This document shows, piece after piece, positions 46,830 to 56,200 of a stretch of DNA of 64,000 nt. Both the position numbers and the translations under genes were made by a program. Source of the DNA: Pedobacter heparinus DSM 2366. GTDB taxonomy: Bacteria > Bacteroidota > Bacteroidia > Sphingobacteriales > Sphingobacteriaceae. The DNA lies in the NCBI RefSeq assembly GCF_000023825.1, contig NC_013061.1, positions 3,162,001-3,226,000 of the forward strand. Direction: 5' to 3'. The notes below the pieces were generated by a model. The model saw only the letters and a program-made list of their open reading frames with translations. It did no database searches and was not told where the DNA came from. Each line of letters begins with the position of its first letter. The first letter of the stretch is position 1.

Positions 46830-49800
46830 TTAAAAATTAACATTCAGACCAAAACTGTAGGTACGGTAAAAAGGATAGATATAATCTGCCGAGTAAGGAC
46901 TTTCCGGATCGTAATACGGATACCACATTTTGGTACTTTCCCATAGATCCTGTCCCGTAAAATAAACCCTTACCTTTTCGAGCTTTAGCTTGTGCGTCCA
47001 TGACGAAGGCAGTGTATATCCGACCTGGAGATTTTTAAGGCGGATGTACGCACTGTTGGCCAGCCAATGTGTGGAATTGGACAGGTTCTGCGTATCGTTT
47101 GCATACAGCCTTGGGAAACGGGCATCGGTATTTTCGGGTGTCCAGTAATCCTGATGGATCTTCCAGGGTTGACGGTAACTGGCCGTGAAAGGAACAATGA
47201 CATGAGAGTTCAGCAATACATCACGTTTTCCTACCCCCTGAAAGAAGAAGGAGAAATCCAGTCCTTTCCATTCAAATCCACCGTTAAGTCCGAATACCAG
47301 GCGAGGCTGTGTACTTCCAAGGTATTCGAGATCGCCATGATCACTTACACGGCCCAGCCCGGCCGAGATGACATTGTCGCCGTTGATGTCGATATAGCGA
47401 ATGTCTCCGGGACCTGTTCTGGAGTTCTGGAAGGCCGATGCAGCGACTTCCTGTGCAGTATTGAAATAGCCATTTGCCCTGTATCCATAAATCGAATTAT
47501 AAGGCATGCCCTCTATAATGGTATTGATTCCGCTCGCTATAGTGCTTTGGCCGTTATACTCCAGTATCTTGTTCTGGTCGTCGGCCAGGTTACCGTTGAC
47601 CCAGTAACGCAGGTTTGAACCAATGCTTTCCTGCCAGCCCAGGCTCAATTCCCAACCCCAGGTTTTCAGTTTGGCAATGTTATAGGTTGAGGGGGTTACC
47701 CCTATGGTTGACGAAACCTGTAAAGGCGCCAGCATGTTTTTGTTCAGTTTGGTATAATAATCGCCCGAGAAGGTCAGACGGTTTTTAAACATACCTATGT
47801 TAAGACCGACATTGCTGCTTTCTACGGTCTCCCAGGTTTTTACAGGCGAGGCTAGGTTATTCTGGTACAGGGAGTTGTTGATCTGGTTGTTAAAAGGGTA
47901 AACAGGGCCTTTATCAATCAATCCGATATAATCATAATTACCAATTACCCCATTTGAGTTACCCAGCTGCCCCCATGATCCACGGACCTTGAACTCCTCA
48001 AAAAATGGCAGTGCATTTTTGAACCAGTTTTCATTGTTCAAACGCCAGGCGGCCGATACTGAGGGAAATAGCTGCCATCTGTTTTCAGGTGCCAGTTTTG
48101 AACTTCCGTCATATCGCATATTAAATTCAAAAAGAAAGCGCTCGTCAAAATTGTAATTAAAGCGTCCAAAATAGGACATCAGTGCCCAGGTCTGGATATC
48201 CTGGGTATTTGTAGCCTGCGCAGGATCGCCCAATCCGAGGGTAAACAGATCATTCGACACCAGGGCGCGGGCATTGGCTGTGGTACGGCGATAATTGTAA
48301 TCCTCAAATGCCGTACCACCCAATACATGGAAAGTATGACGGTCACCAAGCTTAAGGTCATAATCAGCCAGTAACTGGGCGTTATTGGTTGACTGCATCT
48401 GGTAGGCATCAGTATAGGCATTGGGATTATTCATGTAATTATTGATTCCCAACCTGTTATACAATGGAATGGTGCGACTGATGGCTGTATTGTTGTTGGT
48501 AAGCAGACTGGGTGCATAAATGGCACGGAGTGTGAGCCCCTTTACCAGGCTATCGGCTTTAAGCGTAAAAACAGGTTCAAAAAAATGATTGGTGGCAATA
48601 TTGTTTCCTCCCTCTCTAAGCAATGCACCAACATTGTCACCACTGATGGTAGCATATTTGGTATTATCGCTCTCTGGCAGATAGGTTGGGTACAGTGTAC
48701 GTAACCGATATATATCATACAACAGGGAGTTATTGCCATCCGTACCACGGTTAGGCGTAAGTACCCGGGTTTTAACATAAGAGAGGCGGATATCCGCACT
48801 CAGTTTGTTGCTGAACCGGGTAGTATAATTAAAACGTGCGTTAAAACGATTGGTTTTATCGGTAGAACTGTGCTTAAAAATTCCTTCCTGGTTAAAATAG
48901 GCCAGGGAAAGTAAATAGCGGTTTTTATCCGTTCCGCCAGAAAGAGACAGGTTATGCTGCTGGGACGGGGAAATATCCTTCAACTCCTCTTTGATGGGAT
49001 CGATGTCATAATAAAAATCCCATACTGAAGGGTTGCTTGGATTGATCTTATAATTGATATCTGGATCTCGCATCCATTGCAGCTGCTCATCTGTCCAGAG
49101 CAAGGTAAGCCCTGCATTGGACTGTGACAGGTTGGCCATTTCAGCTTCTTCCCAGGAATGCAGCCTTTCTGGTAGCCGGGTAGGGCGCTGCAAACCGATA
49201 ATGCTCCCGTACTGGATCTTCGTTTTACCGCTGACACCGGCCTTTGTTGTAATCAGGATAACCCCTGCTGCGGCACGGGCACCATAAATTGCGGCAGCTG
49301 CCGCGTCTTTAAGAACTGATATAGATTCAATATCATCCGGATTGATGTTGGCCAAAGTTCCCGGTGCCCCATCAATAATGTACAGCGGACTGTTACCATT
49401 TACCGATGAAAGGCCACGGATTTGTATCCCATATCCTTCCTTTCCAGGTTGCCCGCTACCCCTGGTAACAGTTAAACCCGGCGCAGTACCCTGCAGGGCA
49501 GCAATCGCATTGGTAACCGGCCGGTTTGTCAGCATTTTGCTGTCGATCACAGAGATGGCACCTGTAAGGTTTTGTCTTTTCTGAGTTCCATATCCGACTA
49601 CAACTGTTTCACTCAGGTTCTGGATATTTTCTTTCAATACGATATCCAGTCGCGTATTTCCCCCAACGCTAACTTCCCGTGTTTGCATACCTATATAAGA
49701 AAAGATCAGGATATCGTTCACATCATTTACTCTTAACTTAAATCTGCCCTCATTGTCTGTAACAGTACGTACAGTGCTCCCTTTAGCGGTGACCACTACG

Positions 49801-50249
49801 CCGGGAATAGGGCTTCCTTTCTCATCCTTCACAGTTCCGCTGATATCAACAGCATTAAAAAGATTGGCAACATTGTCTATTAAAGAGGGTTCGTTTGTCT
49901 TTATGACAACCGTTTTTCCATCAATCTGATAGTTGAGTTTCAATCCGTTTAAAATATGTTTCAATGCTTCAGCAACTGTTACATTAGTAATGGAAACATC
50001 TACTTTCTGAGTTTTTGAAATGGCTTTACCGTCATAATAAAAGTCAAATCCACTTTGTCTCCTTATTTCTTTCAATGCAGATTCAAGCGGTATGTTCCGC
50101 TGGTTTAACGTAACGCGCTGACCAAAAGTAGCTGCACTGACCTGTATTAAGGATGCTATTAATATTACGGTGGTTAGTCGCATAATTAGCAGTATTTTAT
50201 GGCATAAGGGTCTAGGTATACCAAGTTTCCTAGTATAATTTTTATACAT
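46830..50249 (-). CDS. SusC/RagA TonB-dependent transporter with STN signalling domain (PUL 2)
   Basis: A 1139-residue outer-membrane importer. The N terminus MYKNYTRKLGIPRPLCHKIL, leading to a hydrophobic stretch, is of the kind usual in Sphingobacteriaceae SusC proteins and supports the start at 50249. An STN domain (about 45-115), a carboxypeptidase-D-like domain (about 133-210), the plug after ETVVVGYGTQKRQNLTGA, and a barrel ending TYSFGLNVNF follow. The STN domain couples import to the FecR protein encoded upstream. A 207-bp leader separates it from fecR and carries the antisense terminator described separately. Confidence 0.95.
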   Translation of the reverse strand: MYKNYTRKLGIPRPLCHKILLIMRLTTVILIASLIQVSAATFGQRVTLNQRNIPLESALKEIRRQSGFDFYYDGKAISKTQKVDVSITNVTVAEALKHILNGLKLNYQIDGKTVVIKTNEPSLIDNVANLFNAVDISGTVKDEKGSPIPGVVVTAKGSTVRTVTDNEGRFKLRVNDVNDILIFSYIGMQTREVSVGGNTRLDIVLKENIQNLSETVVVGYGTQKRQNLTGAISVIDSKMLTNRPVTNAIAALQGTAPGLTVTRGSGQPGKEGYGIQIRGLSSVNGNSPLYIIDGAPGTLANINPDDIESISVLKDAAAAAIYGARAAAGVILITTKAGVSGKTKIQYGSIIGLQRPTRLPERLHSWEEAEMANLSQSNAGLTLLWTDEQLQWMRDPDINYKINPSNPSVWDFYYDIDPIKEELKDISPSQQHNLSLSGGTDKNRYLLSLAYFNQEGIFKHSSTDKTNRFNARFNYTTRFSNKLSADIRLSYVKTRVLTPNRGTDGNNSLLYDIYRLRTLYPTYLPESDNTKYATISGDNVGALLREGGNNIATNHFFEPVFTLKADSLVKGLTLRAIYAPSLLTNNNTAISRTIPLYNRLGINNYMNNPNAYTDAYQMQSTNNAQLLADYDLKLGDRHTFHVLGGTAFEDYNYRRTTANARALVSNDLFTLGLGDPAQATNTQDIQTWALMSYFGRFNYNFDERFLFEFNMRYDGSSKLAPENRWQLFPSVSAAWRLNNENWFKNALPFFEEFKVRGSWGQLGNSNGVIGNYDYIGLIDKGPVYPFNNQINNSLYQNNLASPVKTWETVESSNVGLNIGMFKNRLTFSGDYYTKLNKNMLAPLQVSSTIGVTPSTYNIAKLKTWGWELSLGWQESIGSNLRYWVNGNLADDQNKILEYNGQSTIASGINTIIEGMPYNSIYGYRANGYFNTAQEVAASAFQNSRTGPGDIRYIDINGDNVISAGLGRVSDHGDLEYLGSTQPRLVFGLNGGFEWKGLDFSFFFQGVGKRDVLLNSHVIVPFTASYRQPWKIHQDYWTPENTDARFPRLYANDTQNLSNSTHWLANSAYIRLKNLQVGYTLPSSWTHKLKLEKVRVYFTGQDLWESTKMWYPYYDPESPYSADYIYPFYRTYSFGLNVNF

Positions 50250-50252
50250 TTG
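50245..50252 (+). promoter_or_regulatory. TAnnTTTG -7 element on the strand opposite susC (PUL 2)
   Basis: TACATTTG on the plus strand matches the Bacteroidota -7 consensus and overlaps the susC start codon exactly as in PUL 1. The 31 bp from here toward fecR agree with PUL 1 at about 25 positions. No convincing -33 element is seen. It is the candidate start signal for the antisense RNA ending near 50378. Confidence 0.35.
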
Positions 50253-50257
50253 TTGAG

Positions 50258-50378
50258 TTTGGTTAAAGCAGAAATGCCTGTGCTTTCGAAGGTTATGGCT
50301 TCTGCGGTTAAACGGTTAATATTTTTTGATTGTTCCAAACATGACCAGGGATGTTACAAGCATTCCTGGTTTGTTTTT
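50258..50378 (+). ncRNA. candidate antisense small RNA to the susC leader (DonS-like), PUL 2
   Basis: As in PUL 1, the fecR-susC gap has on the plus strand a TACATTTG element over the susC start and a terminator hairpin about 90 bp further on. The predicted transcript of about 120 nt would be complementary to most of the susC leader. No protein reading frame runs in this direction here. Ends are estimated from the two signals; expression is not shown. Confidence 0.45.
50344..50378 (+). terminator. intrinsic terminator-like hairpin opposite susC (PUL 2)
   Basis: ACCAGGGATG, a 7-nt loop and CATTCCTGGT form a 10-bp stem followed by TTGTTTTT on the plus strand. Stem and loop lengths equal those at 26858-26884. 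Two stem pairs differ by compensatory change (G-C to A-T), and in each the single wobble is G-U only on a plus-strand RNA, so pairing, not just sequence, is kept. Confidence 0.6.
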
Positions 50379-50456
50379 CATAGCCTTAGCTTTCCTGTCG
50401 TAGTTGTTTTTTCATCTTTTTCAGATTTAATAATGAATGGTTCTGTTAATTCTGTT

Positions 50457-51599
50457 CTATAGAGCTGATGATTTATCCTTGACTGAAACGTATATCTTTT
50501 TACCTTCCACTTTAAAATGCACCTGTCCGCTTGATTCAATAAGCTTAAGTACTACCGACAGTTTATTATTTCTTGACACCCAACCTCCGGATTCGATATC
50601 TTCAGGAAACAAGGGGGCATAAATAACTTCAACATCATACCACCTTGCAATTTTCCGCATAACCGTTTTAAAGTTCACACGGTTCATAGAGAAATCACCG
50701 GCTTTCCAGTCGATAACGCTCTCTATATCTGCTTTGCTTACCTGAATGGAGTTTCCATTATTGACGGCCTGCTCACCCGGTTTTATAATTTGATTTTTAT
50801 TTTCAGCAGAAACTTTAACTGAACCTTCCAGCAAAGTAGTGGCAATCGTTGGTTCATCTGCATAGGCATTGACATTAAAATGTGTACCTAAAACTTCTAC
50901 CTCCTGCCCCCTGCTTTCTACCACAAAAGGATGTGCTTTATCTTTTGAAATTTCAAAATAACCTTCGCCCTCAAGTTTTACTCTGCGTACCCCATGCTGA
51001 TTCAAGGTAGCAGAGTAAGTTAAACTTGAAGCGGCGTTTAAATAAACCAAAGATCCATCGGGCAAACGCACCTTATAAGTTTCTCCTTTGGTTGTAGACA
51101 AAGTATTCATCTTATCGGGTTCAGCTAACGATCCTTTAATTTCATAAACCAACTGCCCATCTCCGGATTTAGTAATGGTTACACCGGCTTCCCTCGCCAG
51201 TTTTCCGTTCCCCACGTTTGATAACCTGATCCTCCTGCCATTTGCCAAAGTCAGCGTAGCGCTTATTTTGCCAGGAGCTATATCGTTTTTACCGGTGATA
51301 TCAGCATTATGGTTAAATACCGGGTGAGTGGTGTAAAACCAAATCCCAAATACGATAGCCACAGCCGCAGCAGCAACAGCTACAATACGTGGCCATAGTT
51401 TTATTTTGCGTTCAGAAACTGTAATTTCACTTTCAAACACAGCTTCTTCAGCCTGCCAGTTTTCCAGCATGTGGACCATCAGCATATCATCGAGTTCACC
51501 TGTACGTACCAACTCATCGATAACTTCCAGTTCGGCTTCAGTAGCGGTATTGTTTACGTACCGGTTTAACAGTTGTTTATGAAATATACTTTGATTCAT
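50457..51599 (-). CDS. FecR family anti-sigma factor (PUL 2)
   Basis: A 380-residue inner-membrane regulator with an N-terminal cytoplasmic region, one membrane segment (AVAAAAVAIVFGIWFY, about 74-89), a FecR domain (about 165-260, TKGETYKVRLPDGSLVYLNAASSL) and a C-terminal DUF4974 domain (about 305-375). It mirrors the PUL 1 protein in every domain. It reads into the susC gene, 207 bp downstream. Upstream, and divergently oriented, lies an ECF sigma gene 154 bp away; a second sigma gene on its own strand lies beyond that. Which sigma it holds cannot be told from sequence. Confidence 0.93.
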   Translation of the reverse strand: MNQSIFHKQLLNRYVNNTATEAELEVIDELVRTGELDDMLMVHMLENWQAEEAVFESEITVSERKIKLWPRIVAVAAAAVAIVFGIWFYTTHPVFNHNADITGKNDIAPGKISATLTLANGRRIRLSNVGNGKLAREAGVTITKSGDGQLVYEIKGSLAEPDKMNTLSTTKGETYKVRLPDGSLVYLNAASSLTYSATLNQHGVRRVKLEGEGYFEISKDKAHPFVVESRGQEVEVLGTHFNVNAYADEPTIATTLLEGSVKVSAENKNQIIKPGEQAVNNGNSIQVSKADIESVIDWKAGDFSMNRVNFKTVMRKIARWYDVEVIYAPLFPEDIESGGWVSRNNKLSVVLKLIESSGQVHFKVEGKKIYVSVKDKSSAL

Positions 51600-51625
51600 G
51601 ATTTAAATTGTCCCTATACTGTACC

Positions 51626-51653
51626 AGACAACCGGTAGCCTACCAAAGGGCAC
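51626..51653 (-). promoter_or_regulatory. candidate ECF sigma promoter of fecR (PUL 2)
   Basis: On the minus strand GTGCCCT-N16-TGTCT ends 26 bp before the fecR ATG. The only other place I found this pattern is in front of the PUL 1 fecR (28177-28204), with the same 16-bp spacing. It lies in the divergent gap to the sigma gene at 51754, so sigma and fecR expression may influence each other. Confidence 0.5.
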
Positions 51654-51753
51654 CCCCTGCATAAAAAATATTTTTATCTTGTATTAATGAATAATCCCTA
51701 TTATTGCTGCATCTATTGCGTAAATTAAATTAGCCCGCCCTCCCACAACAAGC

Positions 51754-52347
51754 ATGACGATAAAAACAGCATTGGAAAATGAAATAGAACTGCTGCAGCA
51801 AGCCGCTGCCGGCGATGCCAATGCCTTTGCCCGATTGTATAACCATTACCGTTCGCTGGTGTACCGTTTCATTTACAAATACCTGAAATCGACGCAACTA
51901 ACGGATGATCTTACCCAGGAAATATTTATCAAAGTGTGGGAAAATAAAGCAGCTTTAACAGACCGGCAGGCTTTTAAATCGTACTTGTTTACCATATCAA
52001 GGAACCATACTTTCAATTTTTTAAAGCGGGCGGCTATAGATACAAATGCTAAAAGTATAATCCTCAACAACTACACACGGCCCGATTCACTGGAAGAGGA
52101 TTTGCAGACCAAAGATTACATGGAATATCTGCAAAGCATTCTTGCTACCCTTACACCCCAAAGCCGGGAAGTATTTCGCCTGTGCAGGCAGGAATACAAA
52201 AGTTATGAGGAAGCGGCCGAAATACTGGGCATATCGCGCAGCGCAGTTAAAAAACACATGATCAAAAGCATGAAAACTCTTGGAGATGCAGTTAAACGCG
52301 ATTTGGGGATACCACTGGGCATTTTCCTGGCTTATATGGTTCGCTAG
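51754..52347 (+). CDS. RNA polymerase ECF sigma factor (divergent from fecR)
   Basis: A 197-residue ECF sigma factor. Region 2 is at about 28-95 (FARLYNHYRSLVYRFIYKYL, DDLTQEIFIKVWENK) and region 4 at about 130-180 with the helix-turn-helix YEEAAEILGISRSAVKKHM; a short hydrophobic tail ends the protein, as in many Bacteroidota PUL sigma factors. It is the only plus-strand gene in the first 58 kb of the window. Usually sigma, fecR, susC and susD follow one another on one strand; here this gene is turned round. Its stop is 24 bp from the stop of the second sigma gene. It could serve the PUL 2 or the orphan PUL 1 FecR. Confidence 0.9.
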   Translation: MTIKTALENEIELLQQAAAGDANAFARLYNHYRSLVYRFIYKYLKSTQLTDDLTQEIFIKVWENKAALTDRQAFKSYLFTISRNHTFNFLKRAAIDTNAKSIILNNYTRPDSLEEDLQTKDYMEYLQSILATLTPQSREVFRLCRQEYKSYEEAAEILGISRSAVKKHMIKSMKTLGDAVKRDLGIPLGIFLAYMVR

Positions 52348-52371
52348 GGCAGCCAAAAGAATAACTTTATT

Positions 52372-52950
52372 TTAAAACAAATAATGAATAAAAAACAGAT
52401 AGGTAATCAGGCTTAGTTTGGGTTTAAGGATTCTGAGTGCCTTTTTAACATGGGTACGAACCGTGTGTTCGGAAATCTGGAGTTTAACTGCTATTTGTTT
52501 ATAAGAAAGGTAATCTCTCCTGCTCAGTTCAAAAATCTCTTTCATTTTGGTGGGTAAAGAAGAGATTTCCTGCTCAACAATCCTTTTCATCTCTTTTTCC
52601 CTTAGCCTGTAATCGGCCAGGTAGTTGTCCCGGTCAATAAAGTCGCGCAGCGAACTGATGTATTTGTCTTCAACCTGTCTGTGGGCTATCCGGTTGATGA
52701 TTTTGTTTCTGATGGCCGCATATAAATAAGCCGATAAGCTATGTTCAAAAGCTATGGTTTCACGACGGATCCATAAGGTTTCAAAAAGCTCCTGAACAAT
52801 ATCTTTGGCCTCTTCCTCATCGGCAATTGTTTTGCAGGCATGAACAAAAAGAAGCCCGAAAAACCGGTCGAAAATAACAGTAAATGCCCCATGATCTCCA
52901 CTTTTCAGGAGACCAGCCAATTCTTCATCGGTAAACTGTTGATAAGGCAT
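52372..52950 (-). CDS. RNA polymerase ECF sigma factor (co-oriented with PUL 2)
   Basis: A 192-residue ECF sigma factor with region 2 (about 20-90, FTVIFDRFFGLLFVHACKTI, EEEAKDIVQELFETLWIRR) and region 4 (about 125-178, LSYKQIAVKLQISEHTVRTHVKKAL), ending in the hydrophobic tail LITYLFFIHYLF. By direction and position it would be the normal first gene of the sigma-fecR-susC-susD series of PUL 2, but a convergent sigma gene now lies between it and fecR. The two sigmas are only distant relatives in sequence, so this is not a recent duplication. Target promoters probably include those of fecR and susC. Confidence 0.9.
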   Translation of the reverse strand: MPYQQFTDEELAGLLKSGDHGAFTVIFDRFFGLLFVHACKTIADEEEAKDIVQELFETLWIRRETIAFEHSLSAYLYAAIRNKIINRIAHRQVEDKYISSLRDFIDRDNYLADYRLREKEMKRIVEQEISSLPTKMKEIFELSRRDYLSYKQIAVKLQISEHTVRTHVKKALRILKPKLSLITYLFFIHYLF

Positions 52951-53201
52951 AGTTAATAGTTCAGTTAAATTTAATCATTTAATTGATATTTTCCCAAGCA
53001 ATTTACCAGATACCTCCATGCCGTGCTCGTCTGTTACCAAAAGGTACCATATTGTAGTTCCGGGTAGTAAACGGCGCAAGGAAATCAATGGCCCTTACGG
53101 CAATTAGAATTATATGATATCTGGTTAGCATCCTAATCAAAGATACTACATATAGCCAGGGCATTCCCAAAATTATTGGCTTTTTATTCAGCGATTTTGG
53201 C
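52951..53201. other. intergenic region between hybrid sensor and sigma gene
   Basis: A 251-bp gap. I see no ATG-initiated gene that looks real; a frame of about 40 codons on the minus strand (roughly 52975-53095) reads like protein (GTTIWYLLVTDEHGMEVSGK) but lacks an ATG start and could be a remnant or chance. The sigma promoter must lie here; no clear TAnnTTTG element was found. Confidence 0.3.
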
Positions 53202-56200
53202 CTAATAGTCTTCCTGGCTGTAATCACTTGGTGTTCTTCCGAACTGTTTAACAAATTCCTTGCTGAAATACTTGCTGTCGCTAAAACCAACCATATAGGC
53301 CACTTCATAAACGGTATAAGTATTTTGTTTTAACAGTTGTGCTGCTCTTTTTAAACGTACGGATTTGATGAAATTATTAACAGTCAGACCGGTAAGTGCC
53401 TTGATTTTTTTATATAAAATAGGTGTGCTCATCCCTACTTCGGTGGCCAGGATATTGACATTAAAATCATCCATACTGAAATTGTCTTCGATGATGCGCA
53501 TGATCTTGTTCAAAAATTCTTCATCGGTTGATTCGATAAGTACATTGGAAGGCTGTAAAGTGATCTGCTGACTGAATTTCCTTCTCATATTGGCCTGAAG
53601 GGCGAGCAGGTTATTGATGTTGAGCTGCAGAATGTCTATGCTGAAGGGTTTGGTAATGTAAGCTTCGGCACCGGTTTTACGGCCACTTACTTCGTGGATA
53701 TTTCCGGAACGGGCGGTTAACAGGATGATGGGGATATGGCTGGTACGCGCATCTGTTTTGAGTACACGGCAAAGCTCGAGCCCATCCATGACGGGCATCA
53801 TGACATCACTGACAATGATATCCGGAATTTTCTCAAAAGCCAGCTGCGTACCTTTCTCTCCATCTTCGGCTTCAAGAATGTGGTAGAAGGAGCGCAACGA
53901 AGCCCTGATAAAATCGCGGATTTCGCGGTTATCTTCTACAATGAGTACGGTAATGCGGTCGGAATTGGCCTGCTCTTCTGCCTGCTCCTCATCAGCTGCC
54001 GGGAATTCCTGGGGCAATCGGTAAAGGTCGGGGCTCTCTACATTTACAAAAGCGGGGATCAGCTCATCTTTTTTAAAGTGGCTGTATCCGGTTTTTAATT
54101 TAAGACAAAAGCAGGTCTGGCTGTTGCCTTCCACAGTTAAATTTGGCATCAGCAGTAAATCGCCATGGTGCAGCCTGGCTATCTTTTTTGATAACGCAAG
54201 GCCGATTCCTGTGCCACTGTTACGTGACAGGGGATCTTTGACCTGGTAAAAATTGGTAAATATCTTGTCCCTGCTTTCTTCAGGTATTCCCTTGCCATTG
54301 TCGAGCACACTGATTTCGACATACCCGTTTCCGGCCCTTTTTACCGATAGGCTGATGGCACCATGATCGGAAGTAAACTTAAATGCGTTCGACAACAGGT
54401 TAAAGAATACTTTTTCCAGTTGTTCATGATCGAAGTAAACTTCTATAACATCTTCATCACAATTGAACTGGTAATCAATATGGTGTTTTATGGCCAGGTA
54501 CTGAAAGGACAAATAAATTTCCTTGGCAAATTCGACGATATTTTCGGGCGATACATTGAGGGTCATTTTACCGGCTTCTTCCTTCCTGAAGTCCATCAGT
54601 TCATTTACCAGACGGGTTAGCCTGCCGGCATTCTTTTTAACGGTCAGCAGTCGCCTGTTCAGACCAGGCGATTCTTTGGTATCGTTGATCAACCGTTCCA
54701 AAGGCCCTACAATAAGCGTTAAAGGTGTACGGATCTCGTGTGAAACATTGGTAAAGAAATCCATTTTCATCTGGTAAATTTCGTGCTCTTTGCGCAGCAG
54801 GGCCCTGATCCATAAAAAGCGGAACACCAGGAACAGGATGGCAGAGAAGCAGAGGGCATAGATCAGATAGGCCCACCATGTTTTCCAGAATGGCGGCAGG
54901 ATGTGAATGATCAGCTGCTCAGGCTGTTTGGTCCACACCCCATCGTTATTGGCGCCTTTAATGAGCAGTTTATACGTTCCTGCAGGCAGGTTGGTAAAGG
55001 TTGCTGACGGGGCGGTAACATAGTTCCACTCCTTATCCAGCCCTTCCAGTTTGTAGGCATACTTATTCTTTTCTGATTTGATGTAATTAAGTACAGCAAA
55101 TTCTACACTAAAAATATTCTGGGCATACGAAAAGGAGATTTCCTTCGTCATGCTGATGTTACGGTTCAGCAGCTTACTTTCATCGCCTATGGCTACTATT
55201 TTATTAAAGAGCCTTAGCCGGGTAAAAATAACTTTGGGCACTTTTCTGTTTTCTTTGATCTGATTGGGGAAAAAGCTGACCAGACCATTGTAGCCTCCAA
55301 AATAGAACTCTCCTTTACTGTCTTTAAAGAAAGAATTGTAGTTAAACACATTGCCCGGAAGGCCATCCTGTATGGTAAATGTTTTAAAGGTCTTTTTATC
55401 AAATTTGGCCAGACCATCGGCGGTACTGATCCATAAATCACCCTCTTCATCTTCCAGTATCCCAAGGATCACATTGCTGGGCAGACCGTTTTTTGTGGTA
55501 AAAAAAGTAGTCTTGTTTTGAAAAGGGTTATAGCGGATCAGTCCGGCATCATAGCTTCCCAGCCAGATAAACCCTTTACTGTCTTCCTGGATCAGGTTGA
55601 TGTCGTCAAATTTTGAGCTGTTGTCGTTAATGGTAAATGCCCTTACCTTATCAGTGCTCGGATCAAAAATATAGGTCCCAGAATTGGTGGCAATCCAGAC
55701 GTTCTTTTTTGAATCTTCAAAAAAATAACGGATAAACTTCAGGTCGTGGTGATTGGCCAGGCTGTTAAAGGGCTTAAAACTACTTTCCTTTTCGTTGTAA
55801 ATAAAAATACCCTGAGCCCTGGTACCCACCCATAAACGGTTTCTGCTATCGTGCAGCAAACAAACAATACGGTTAGAGTTTAAAGCCTTGGGGTTATTGT
55901 TGCTGGTATAATGCTTAAAGGTTTTTGATTCGGGCAGGTATTGGTCCAGCCCCCCTTCATAAGTCCCGATCCATACTTTACCATGCTGATCAATTGAAAT
56001 GGCCTTAACCAGGTTAGAGCTTAAGGAATTGGGATTTTCTACATCGTGTTTAAAACTGGTAAATGTACCGGTGCTCCTGTCGTAATAGTTCAGCCCTTCG
56101 GCTTCAGTACCAATCCATAGGTTGTGGTACTTATCTTCTACAATGGAGCTGACCACGTTACTGCTGATGCCATTTTTACCCTGTGTGGATTTATAGGATC

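Noticed and set aside
53003..53308. 101-codon minus-strand frame overlapping the end of the HTCS gene
   Set aside because: More than a third overlaps the AraC domain of the sensor in a different frame, and no family features are seen; treated as chance.
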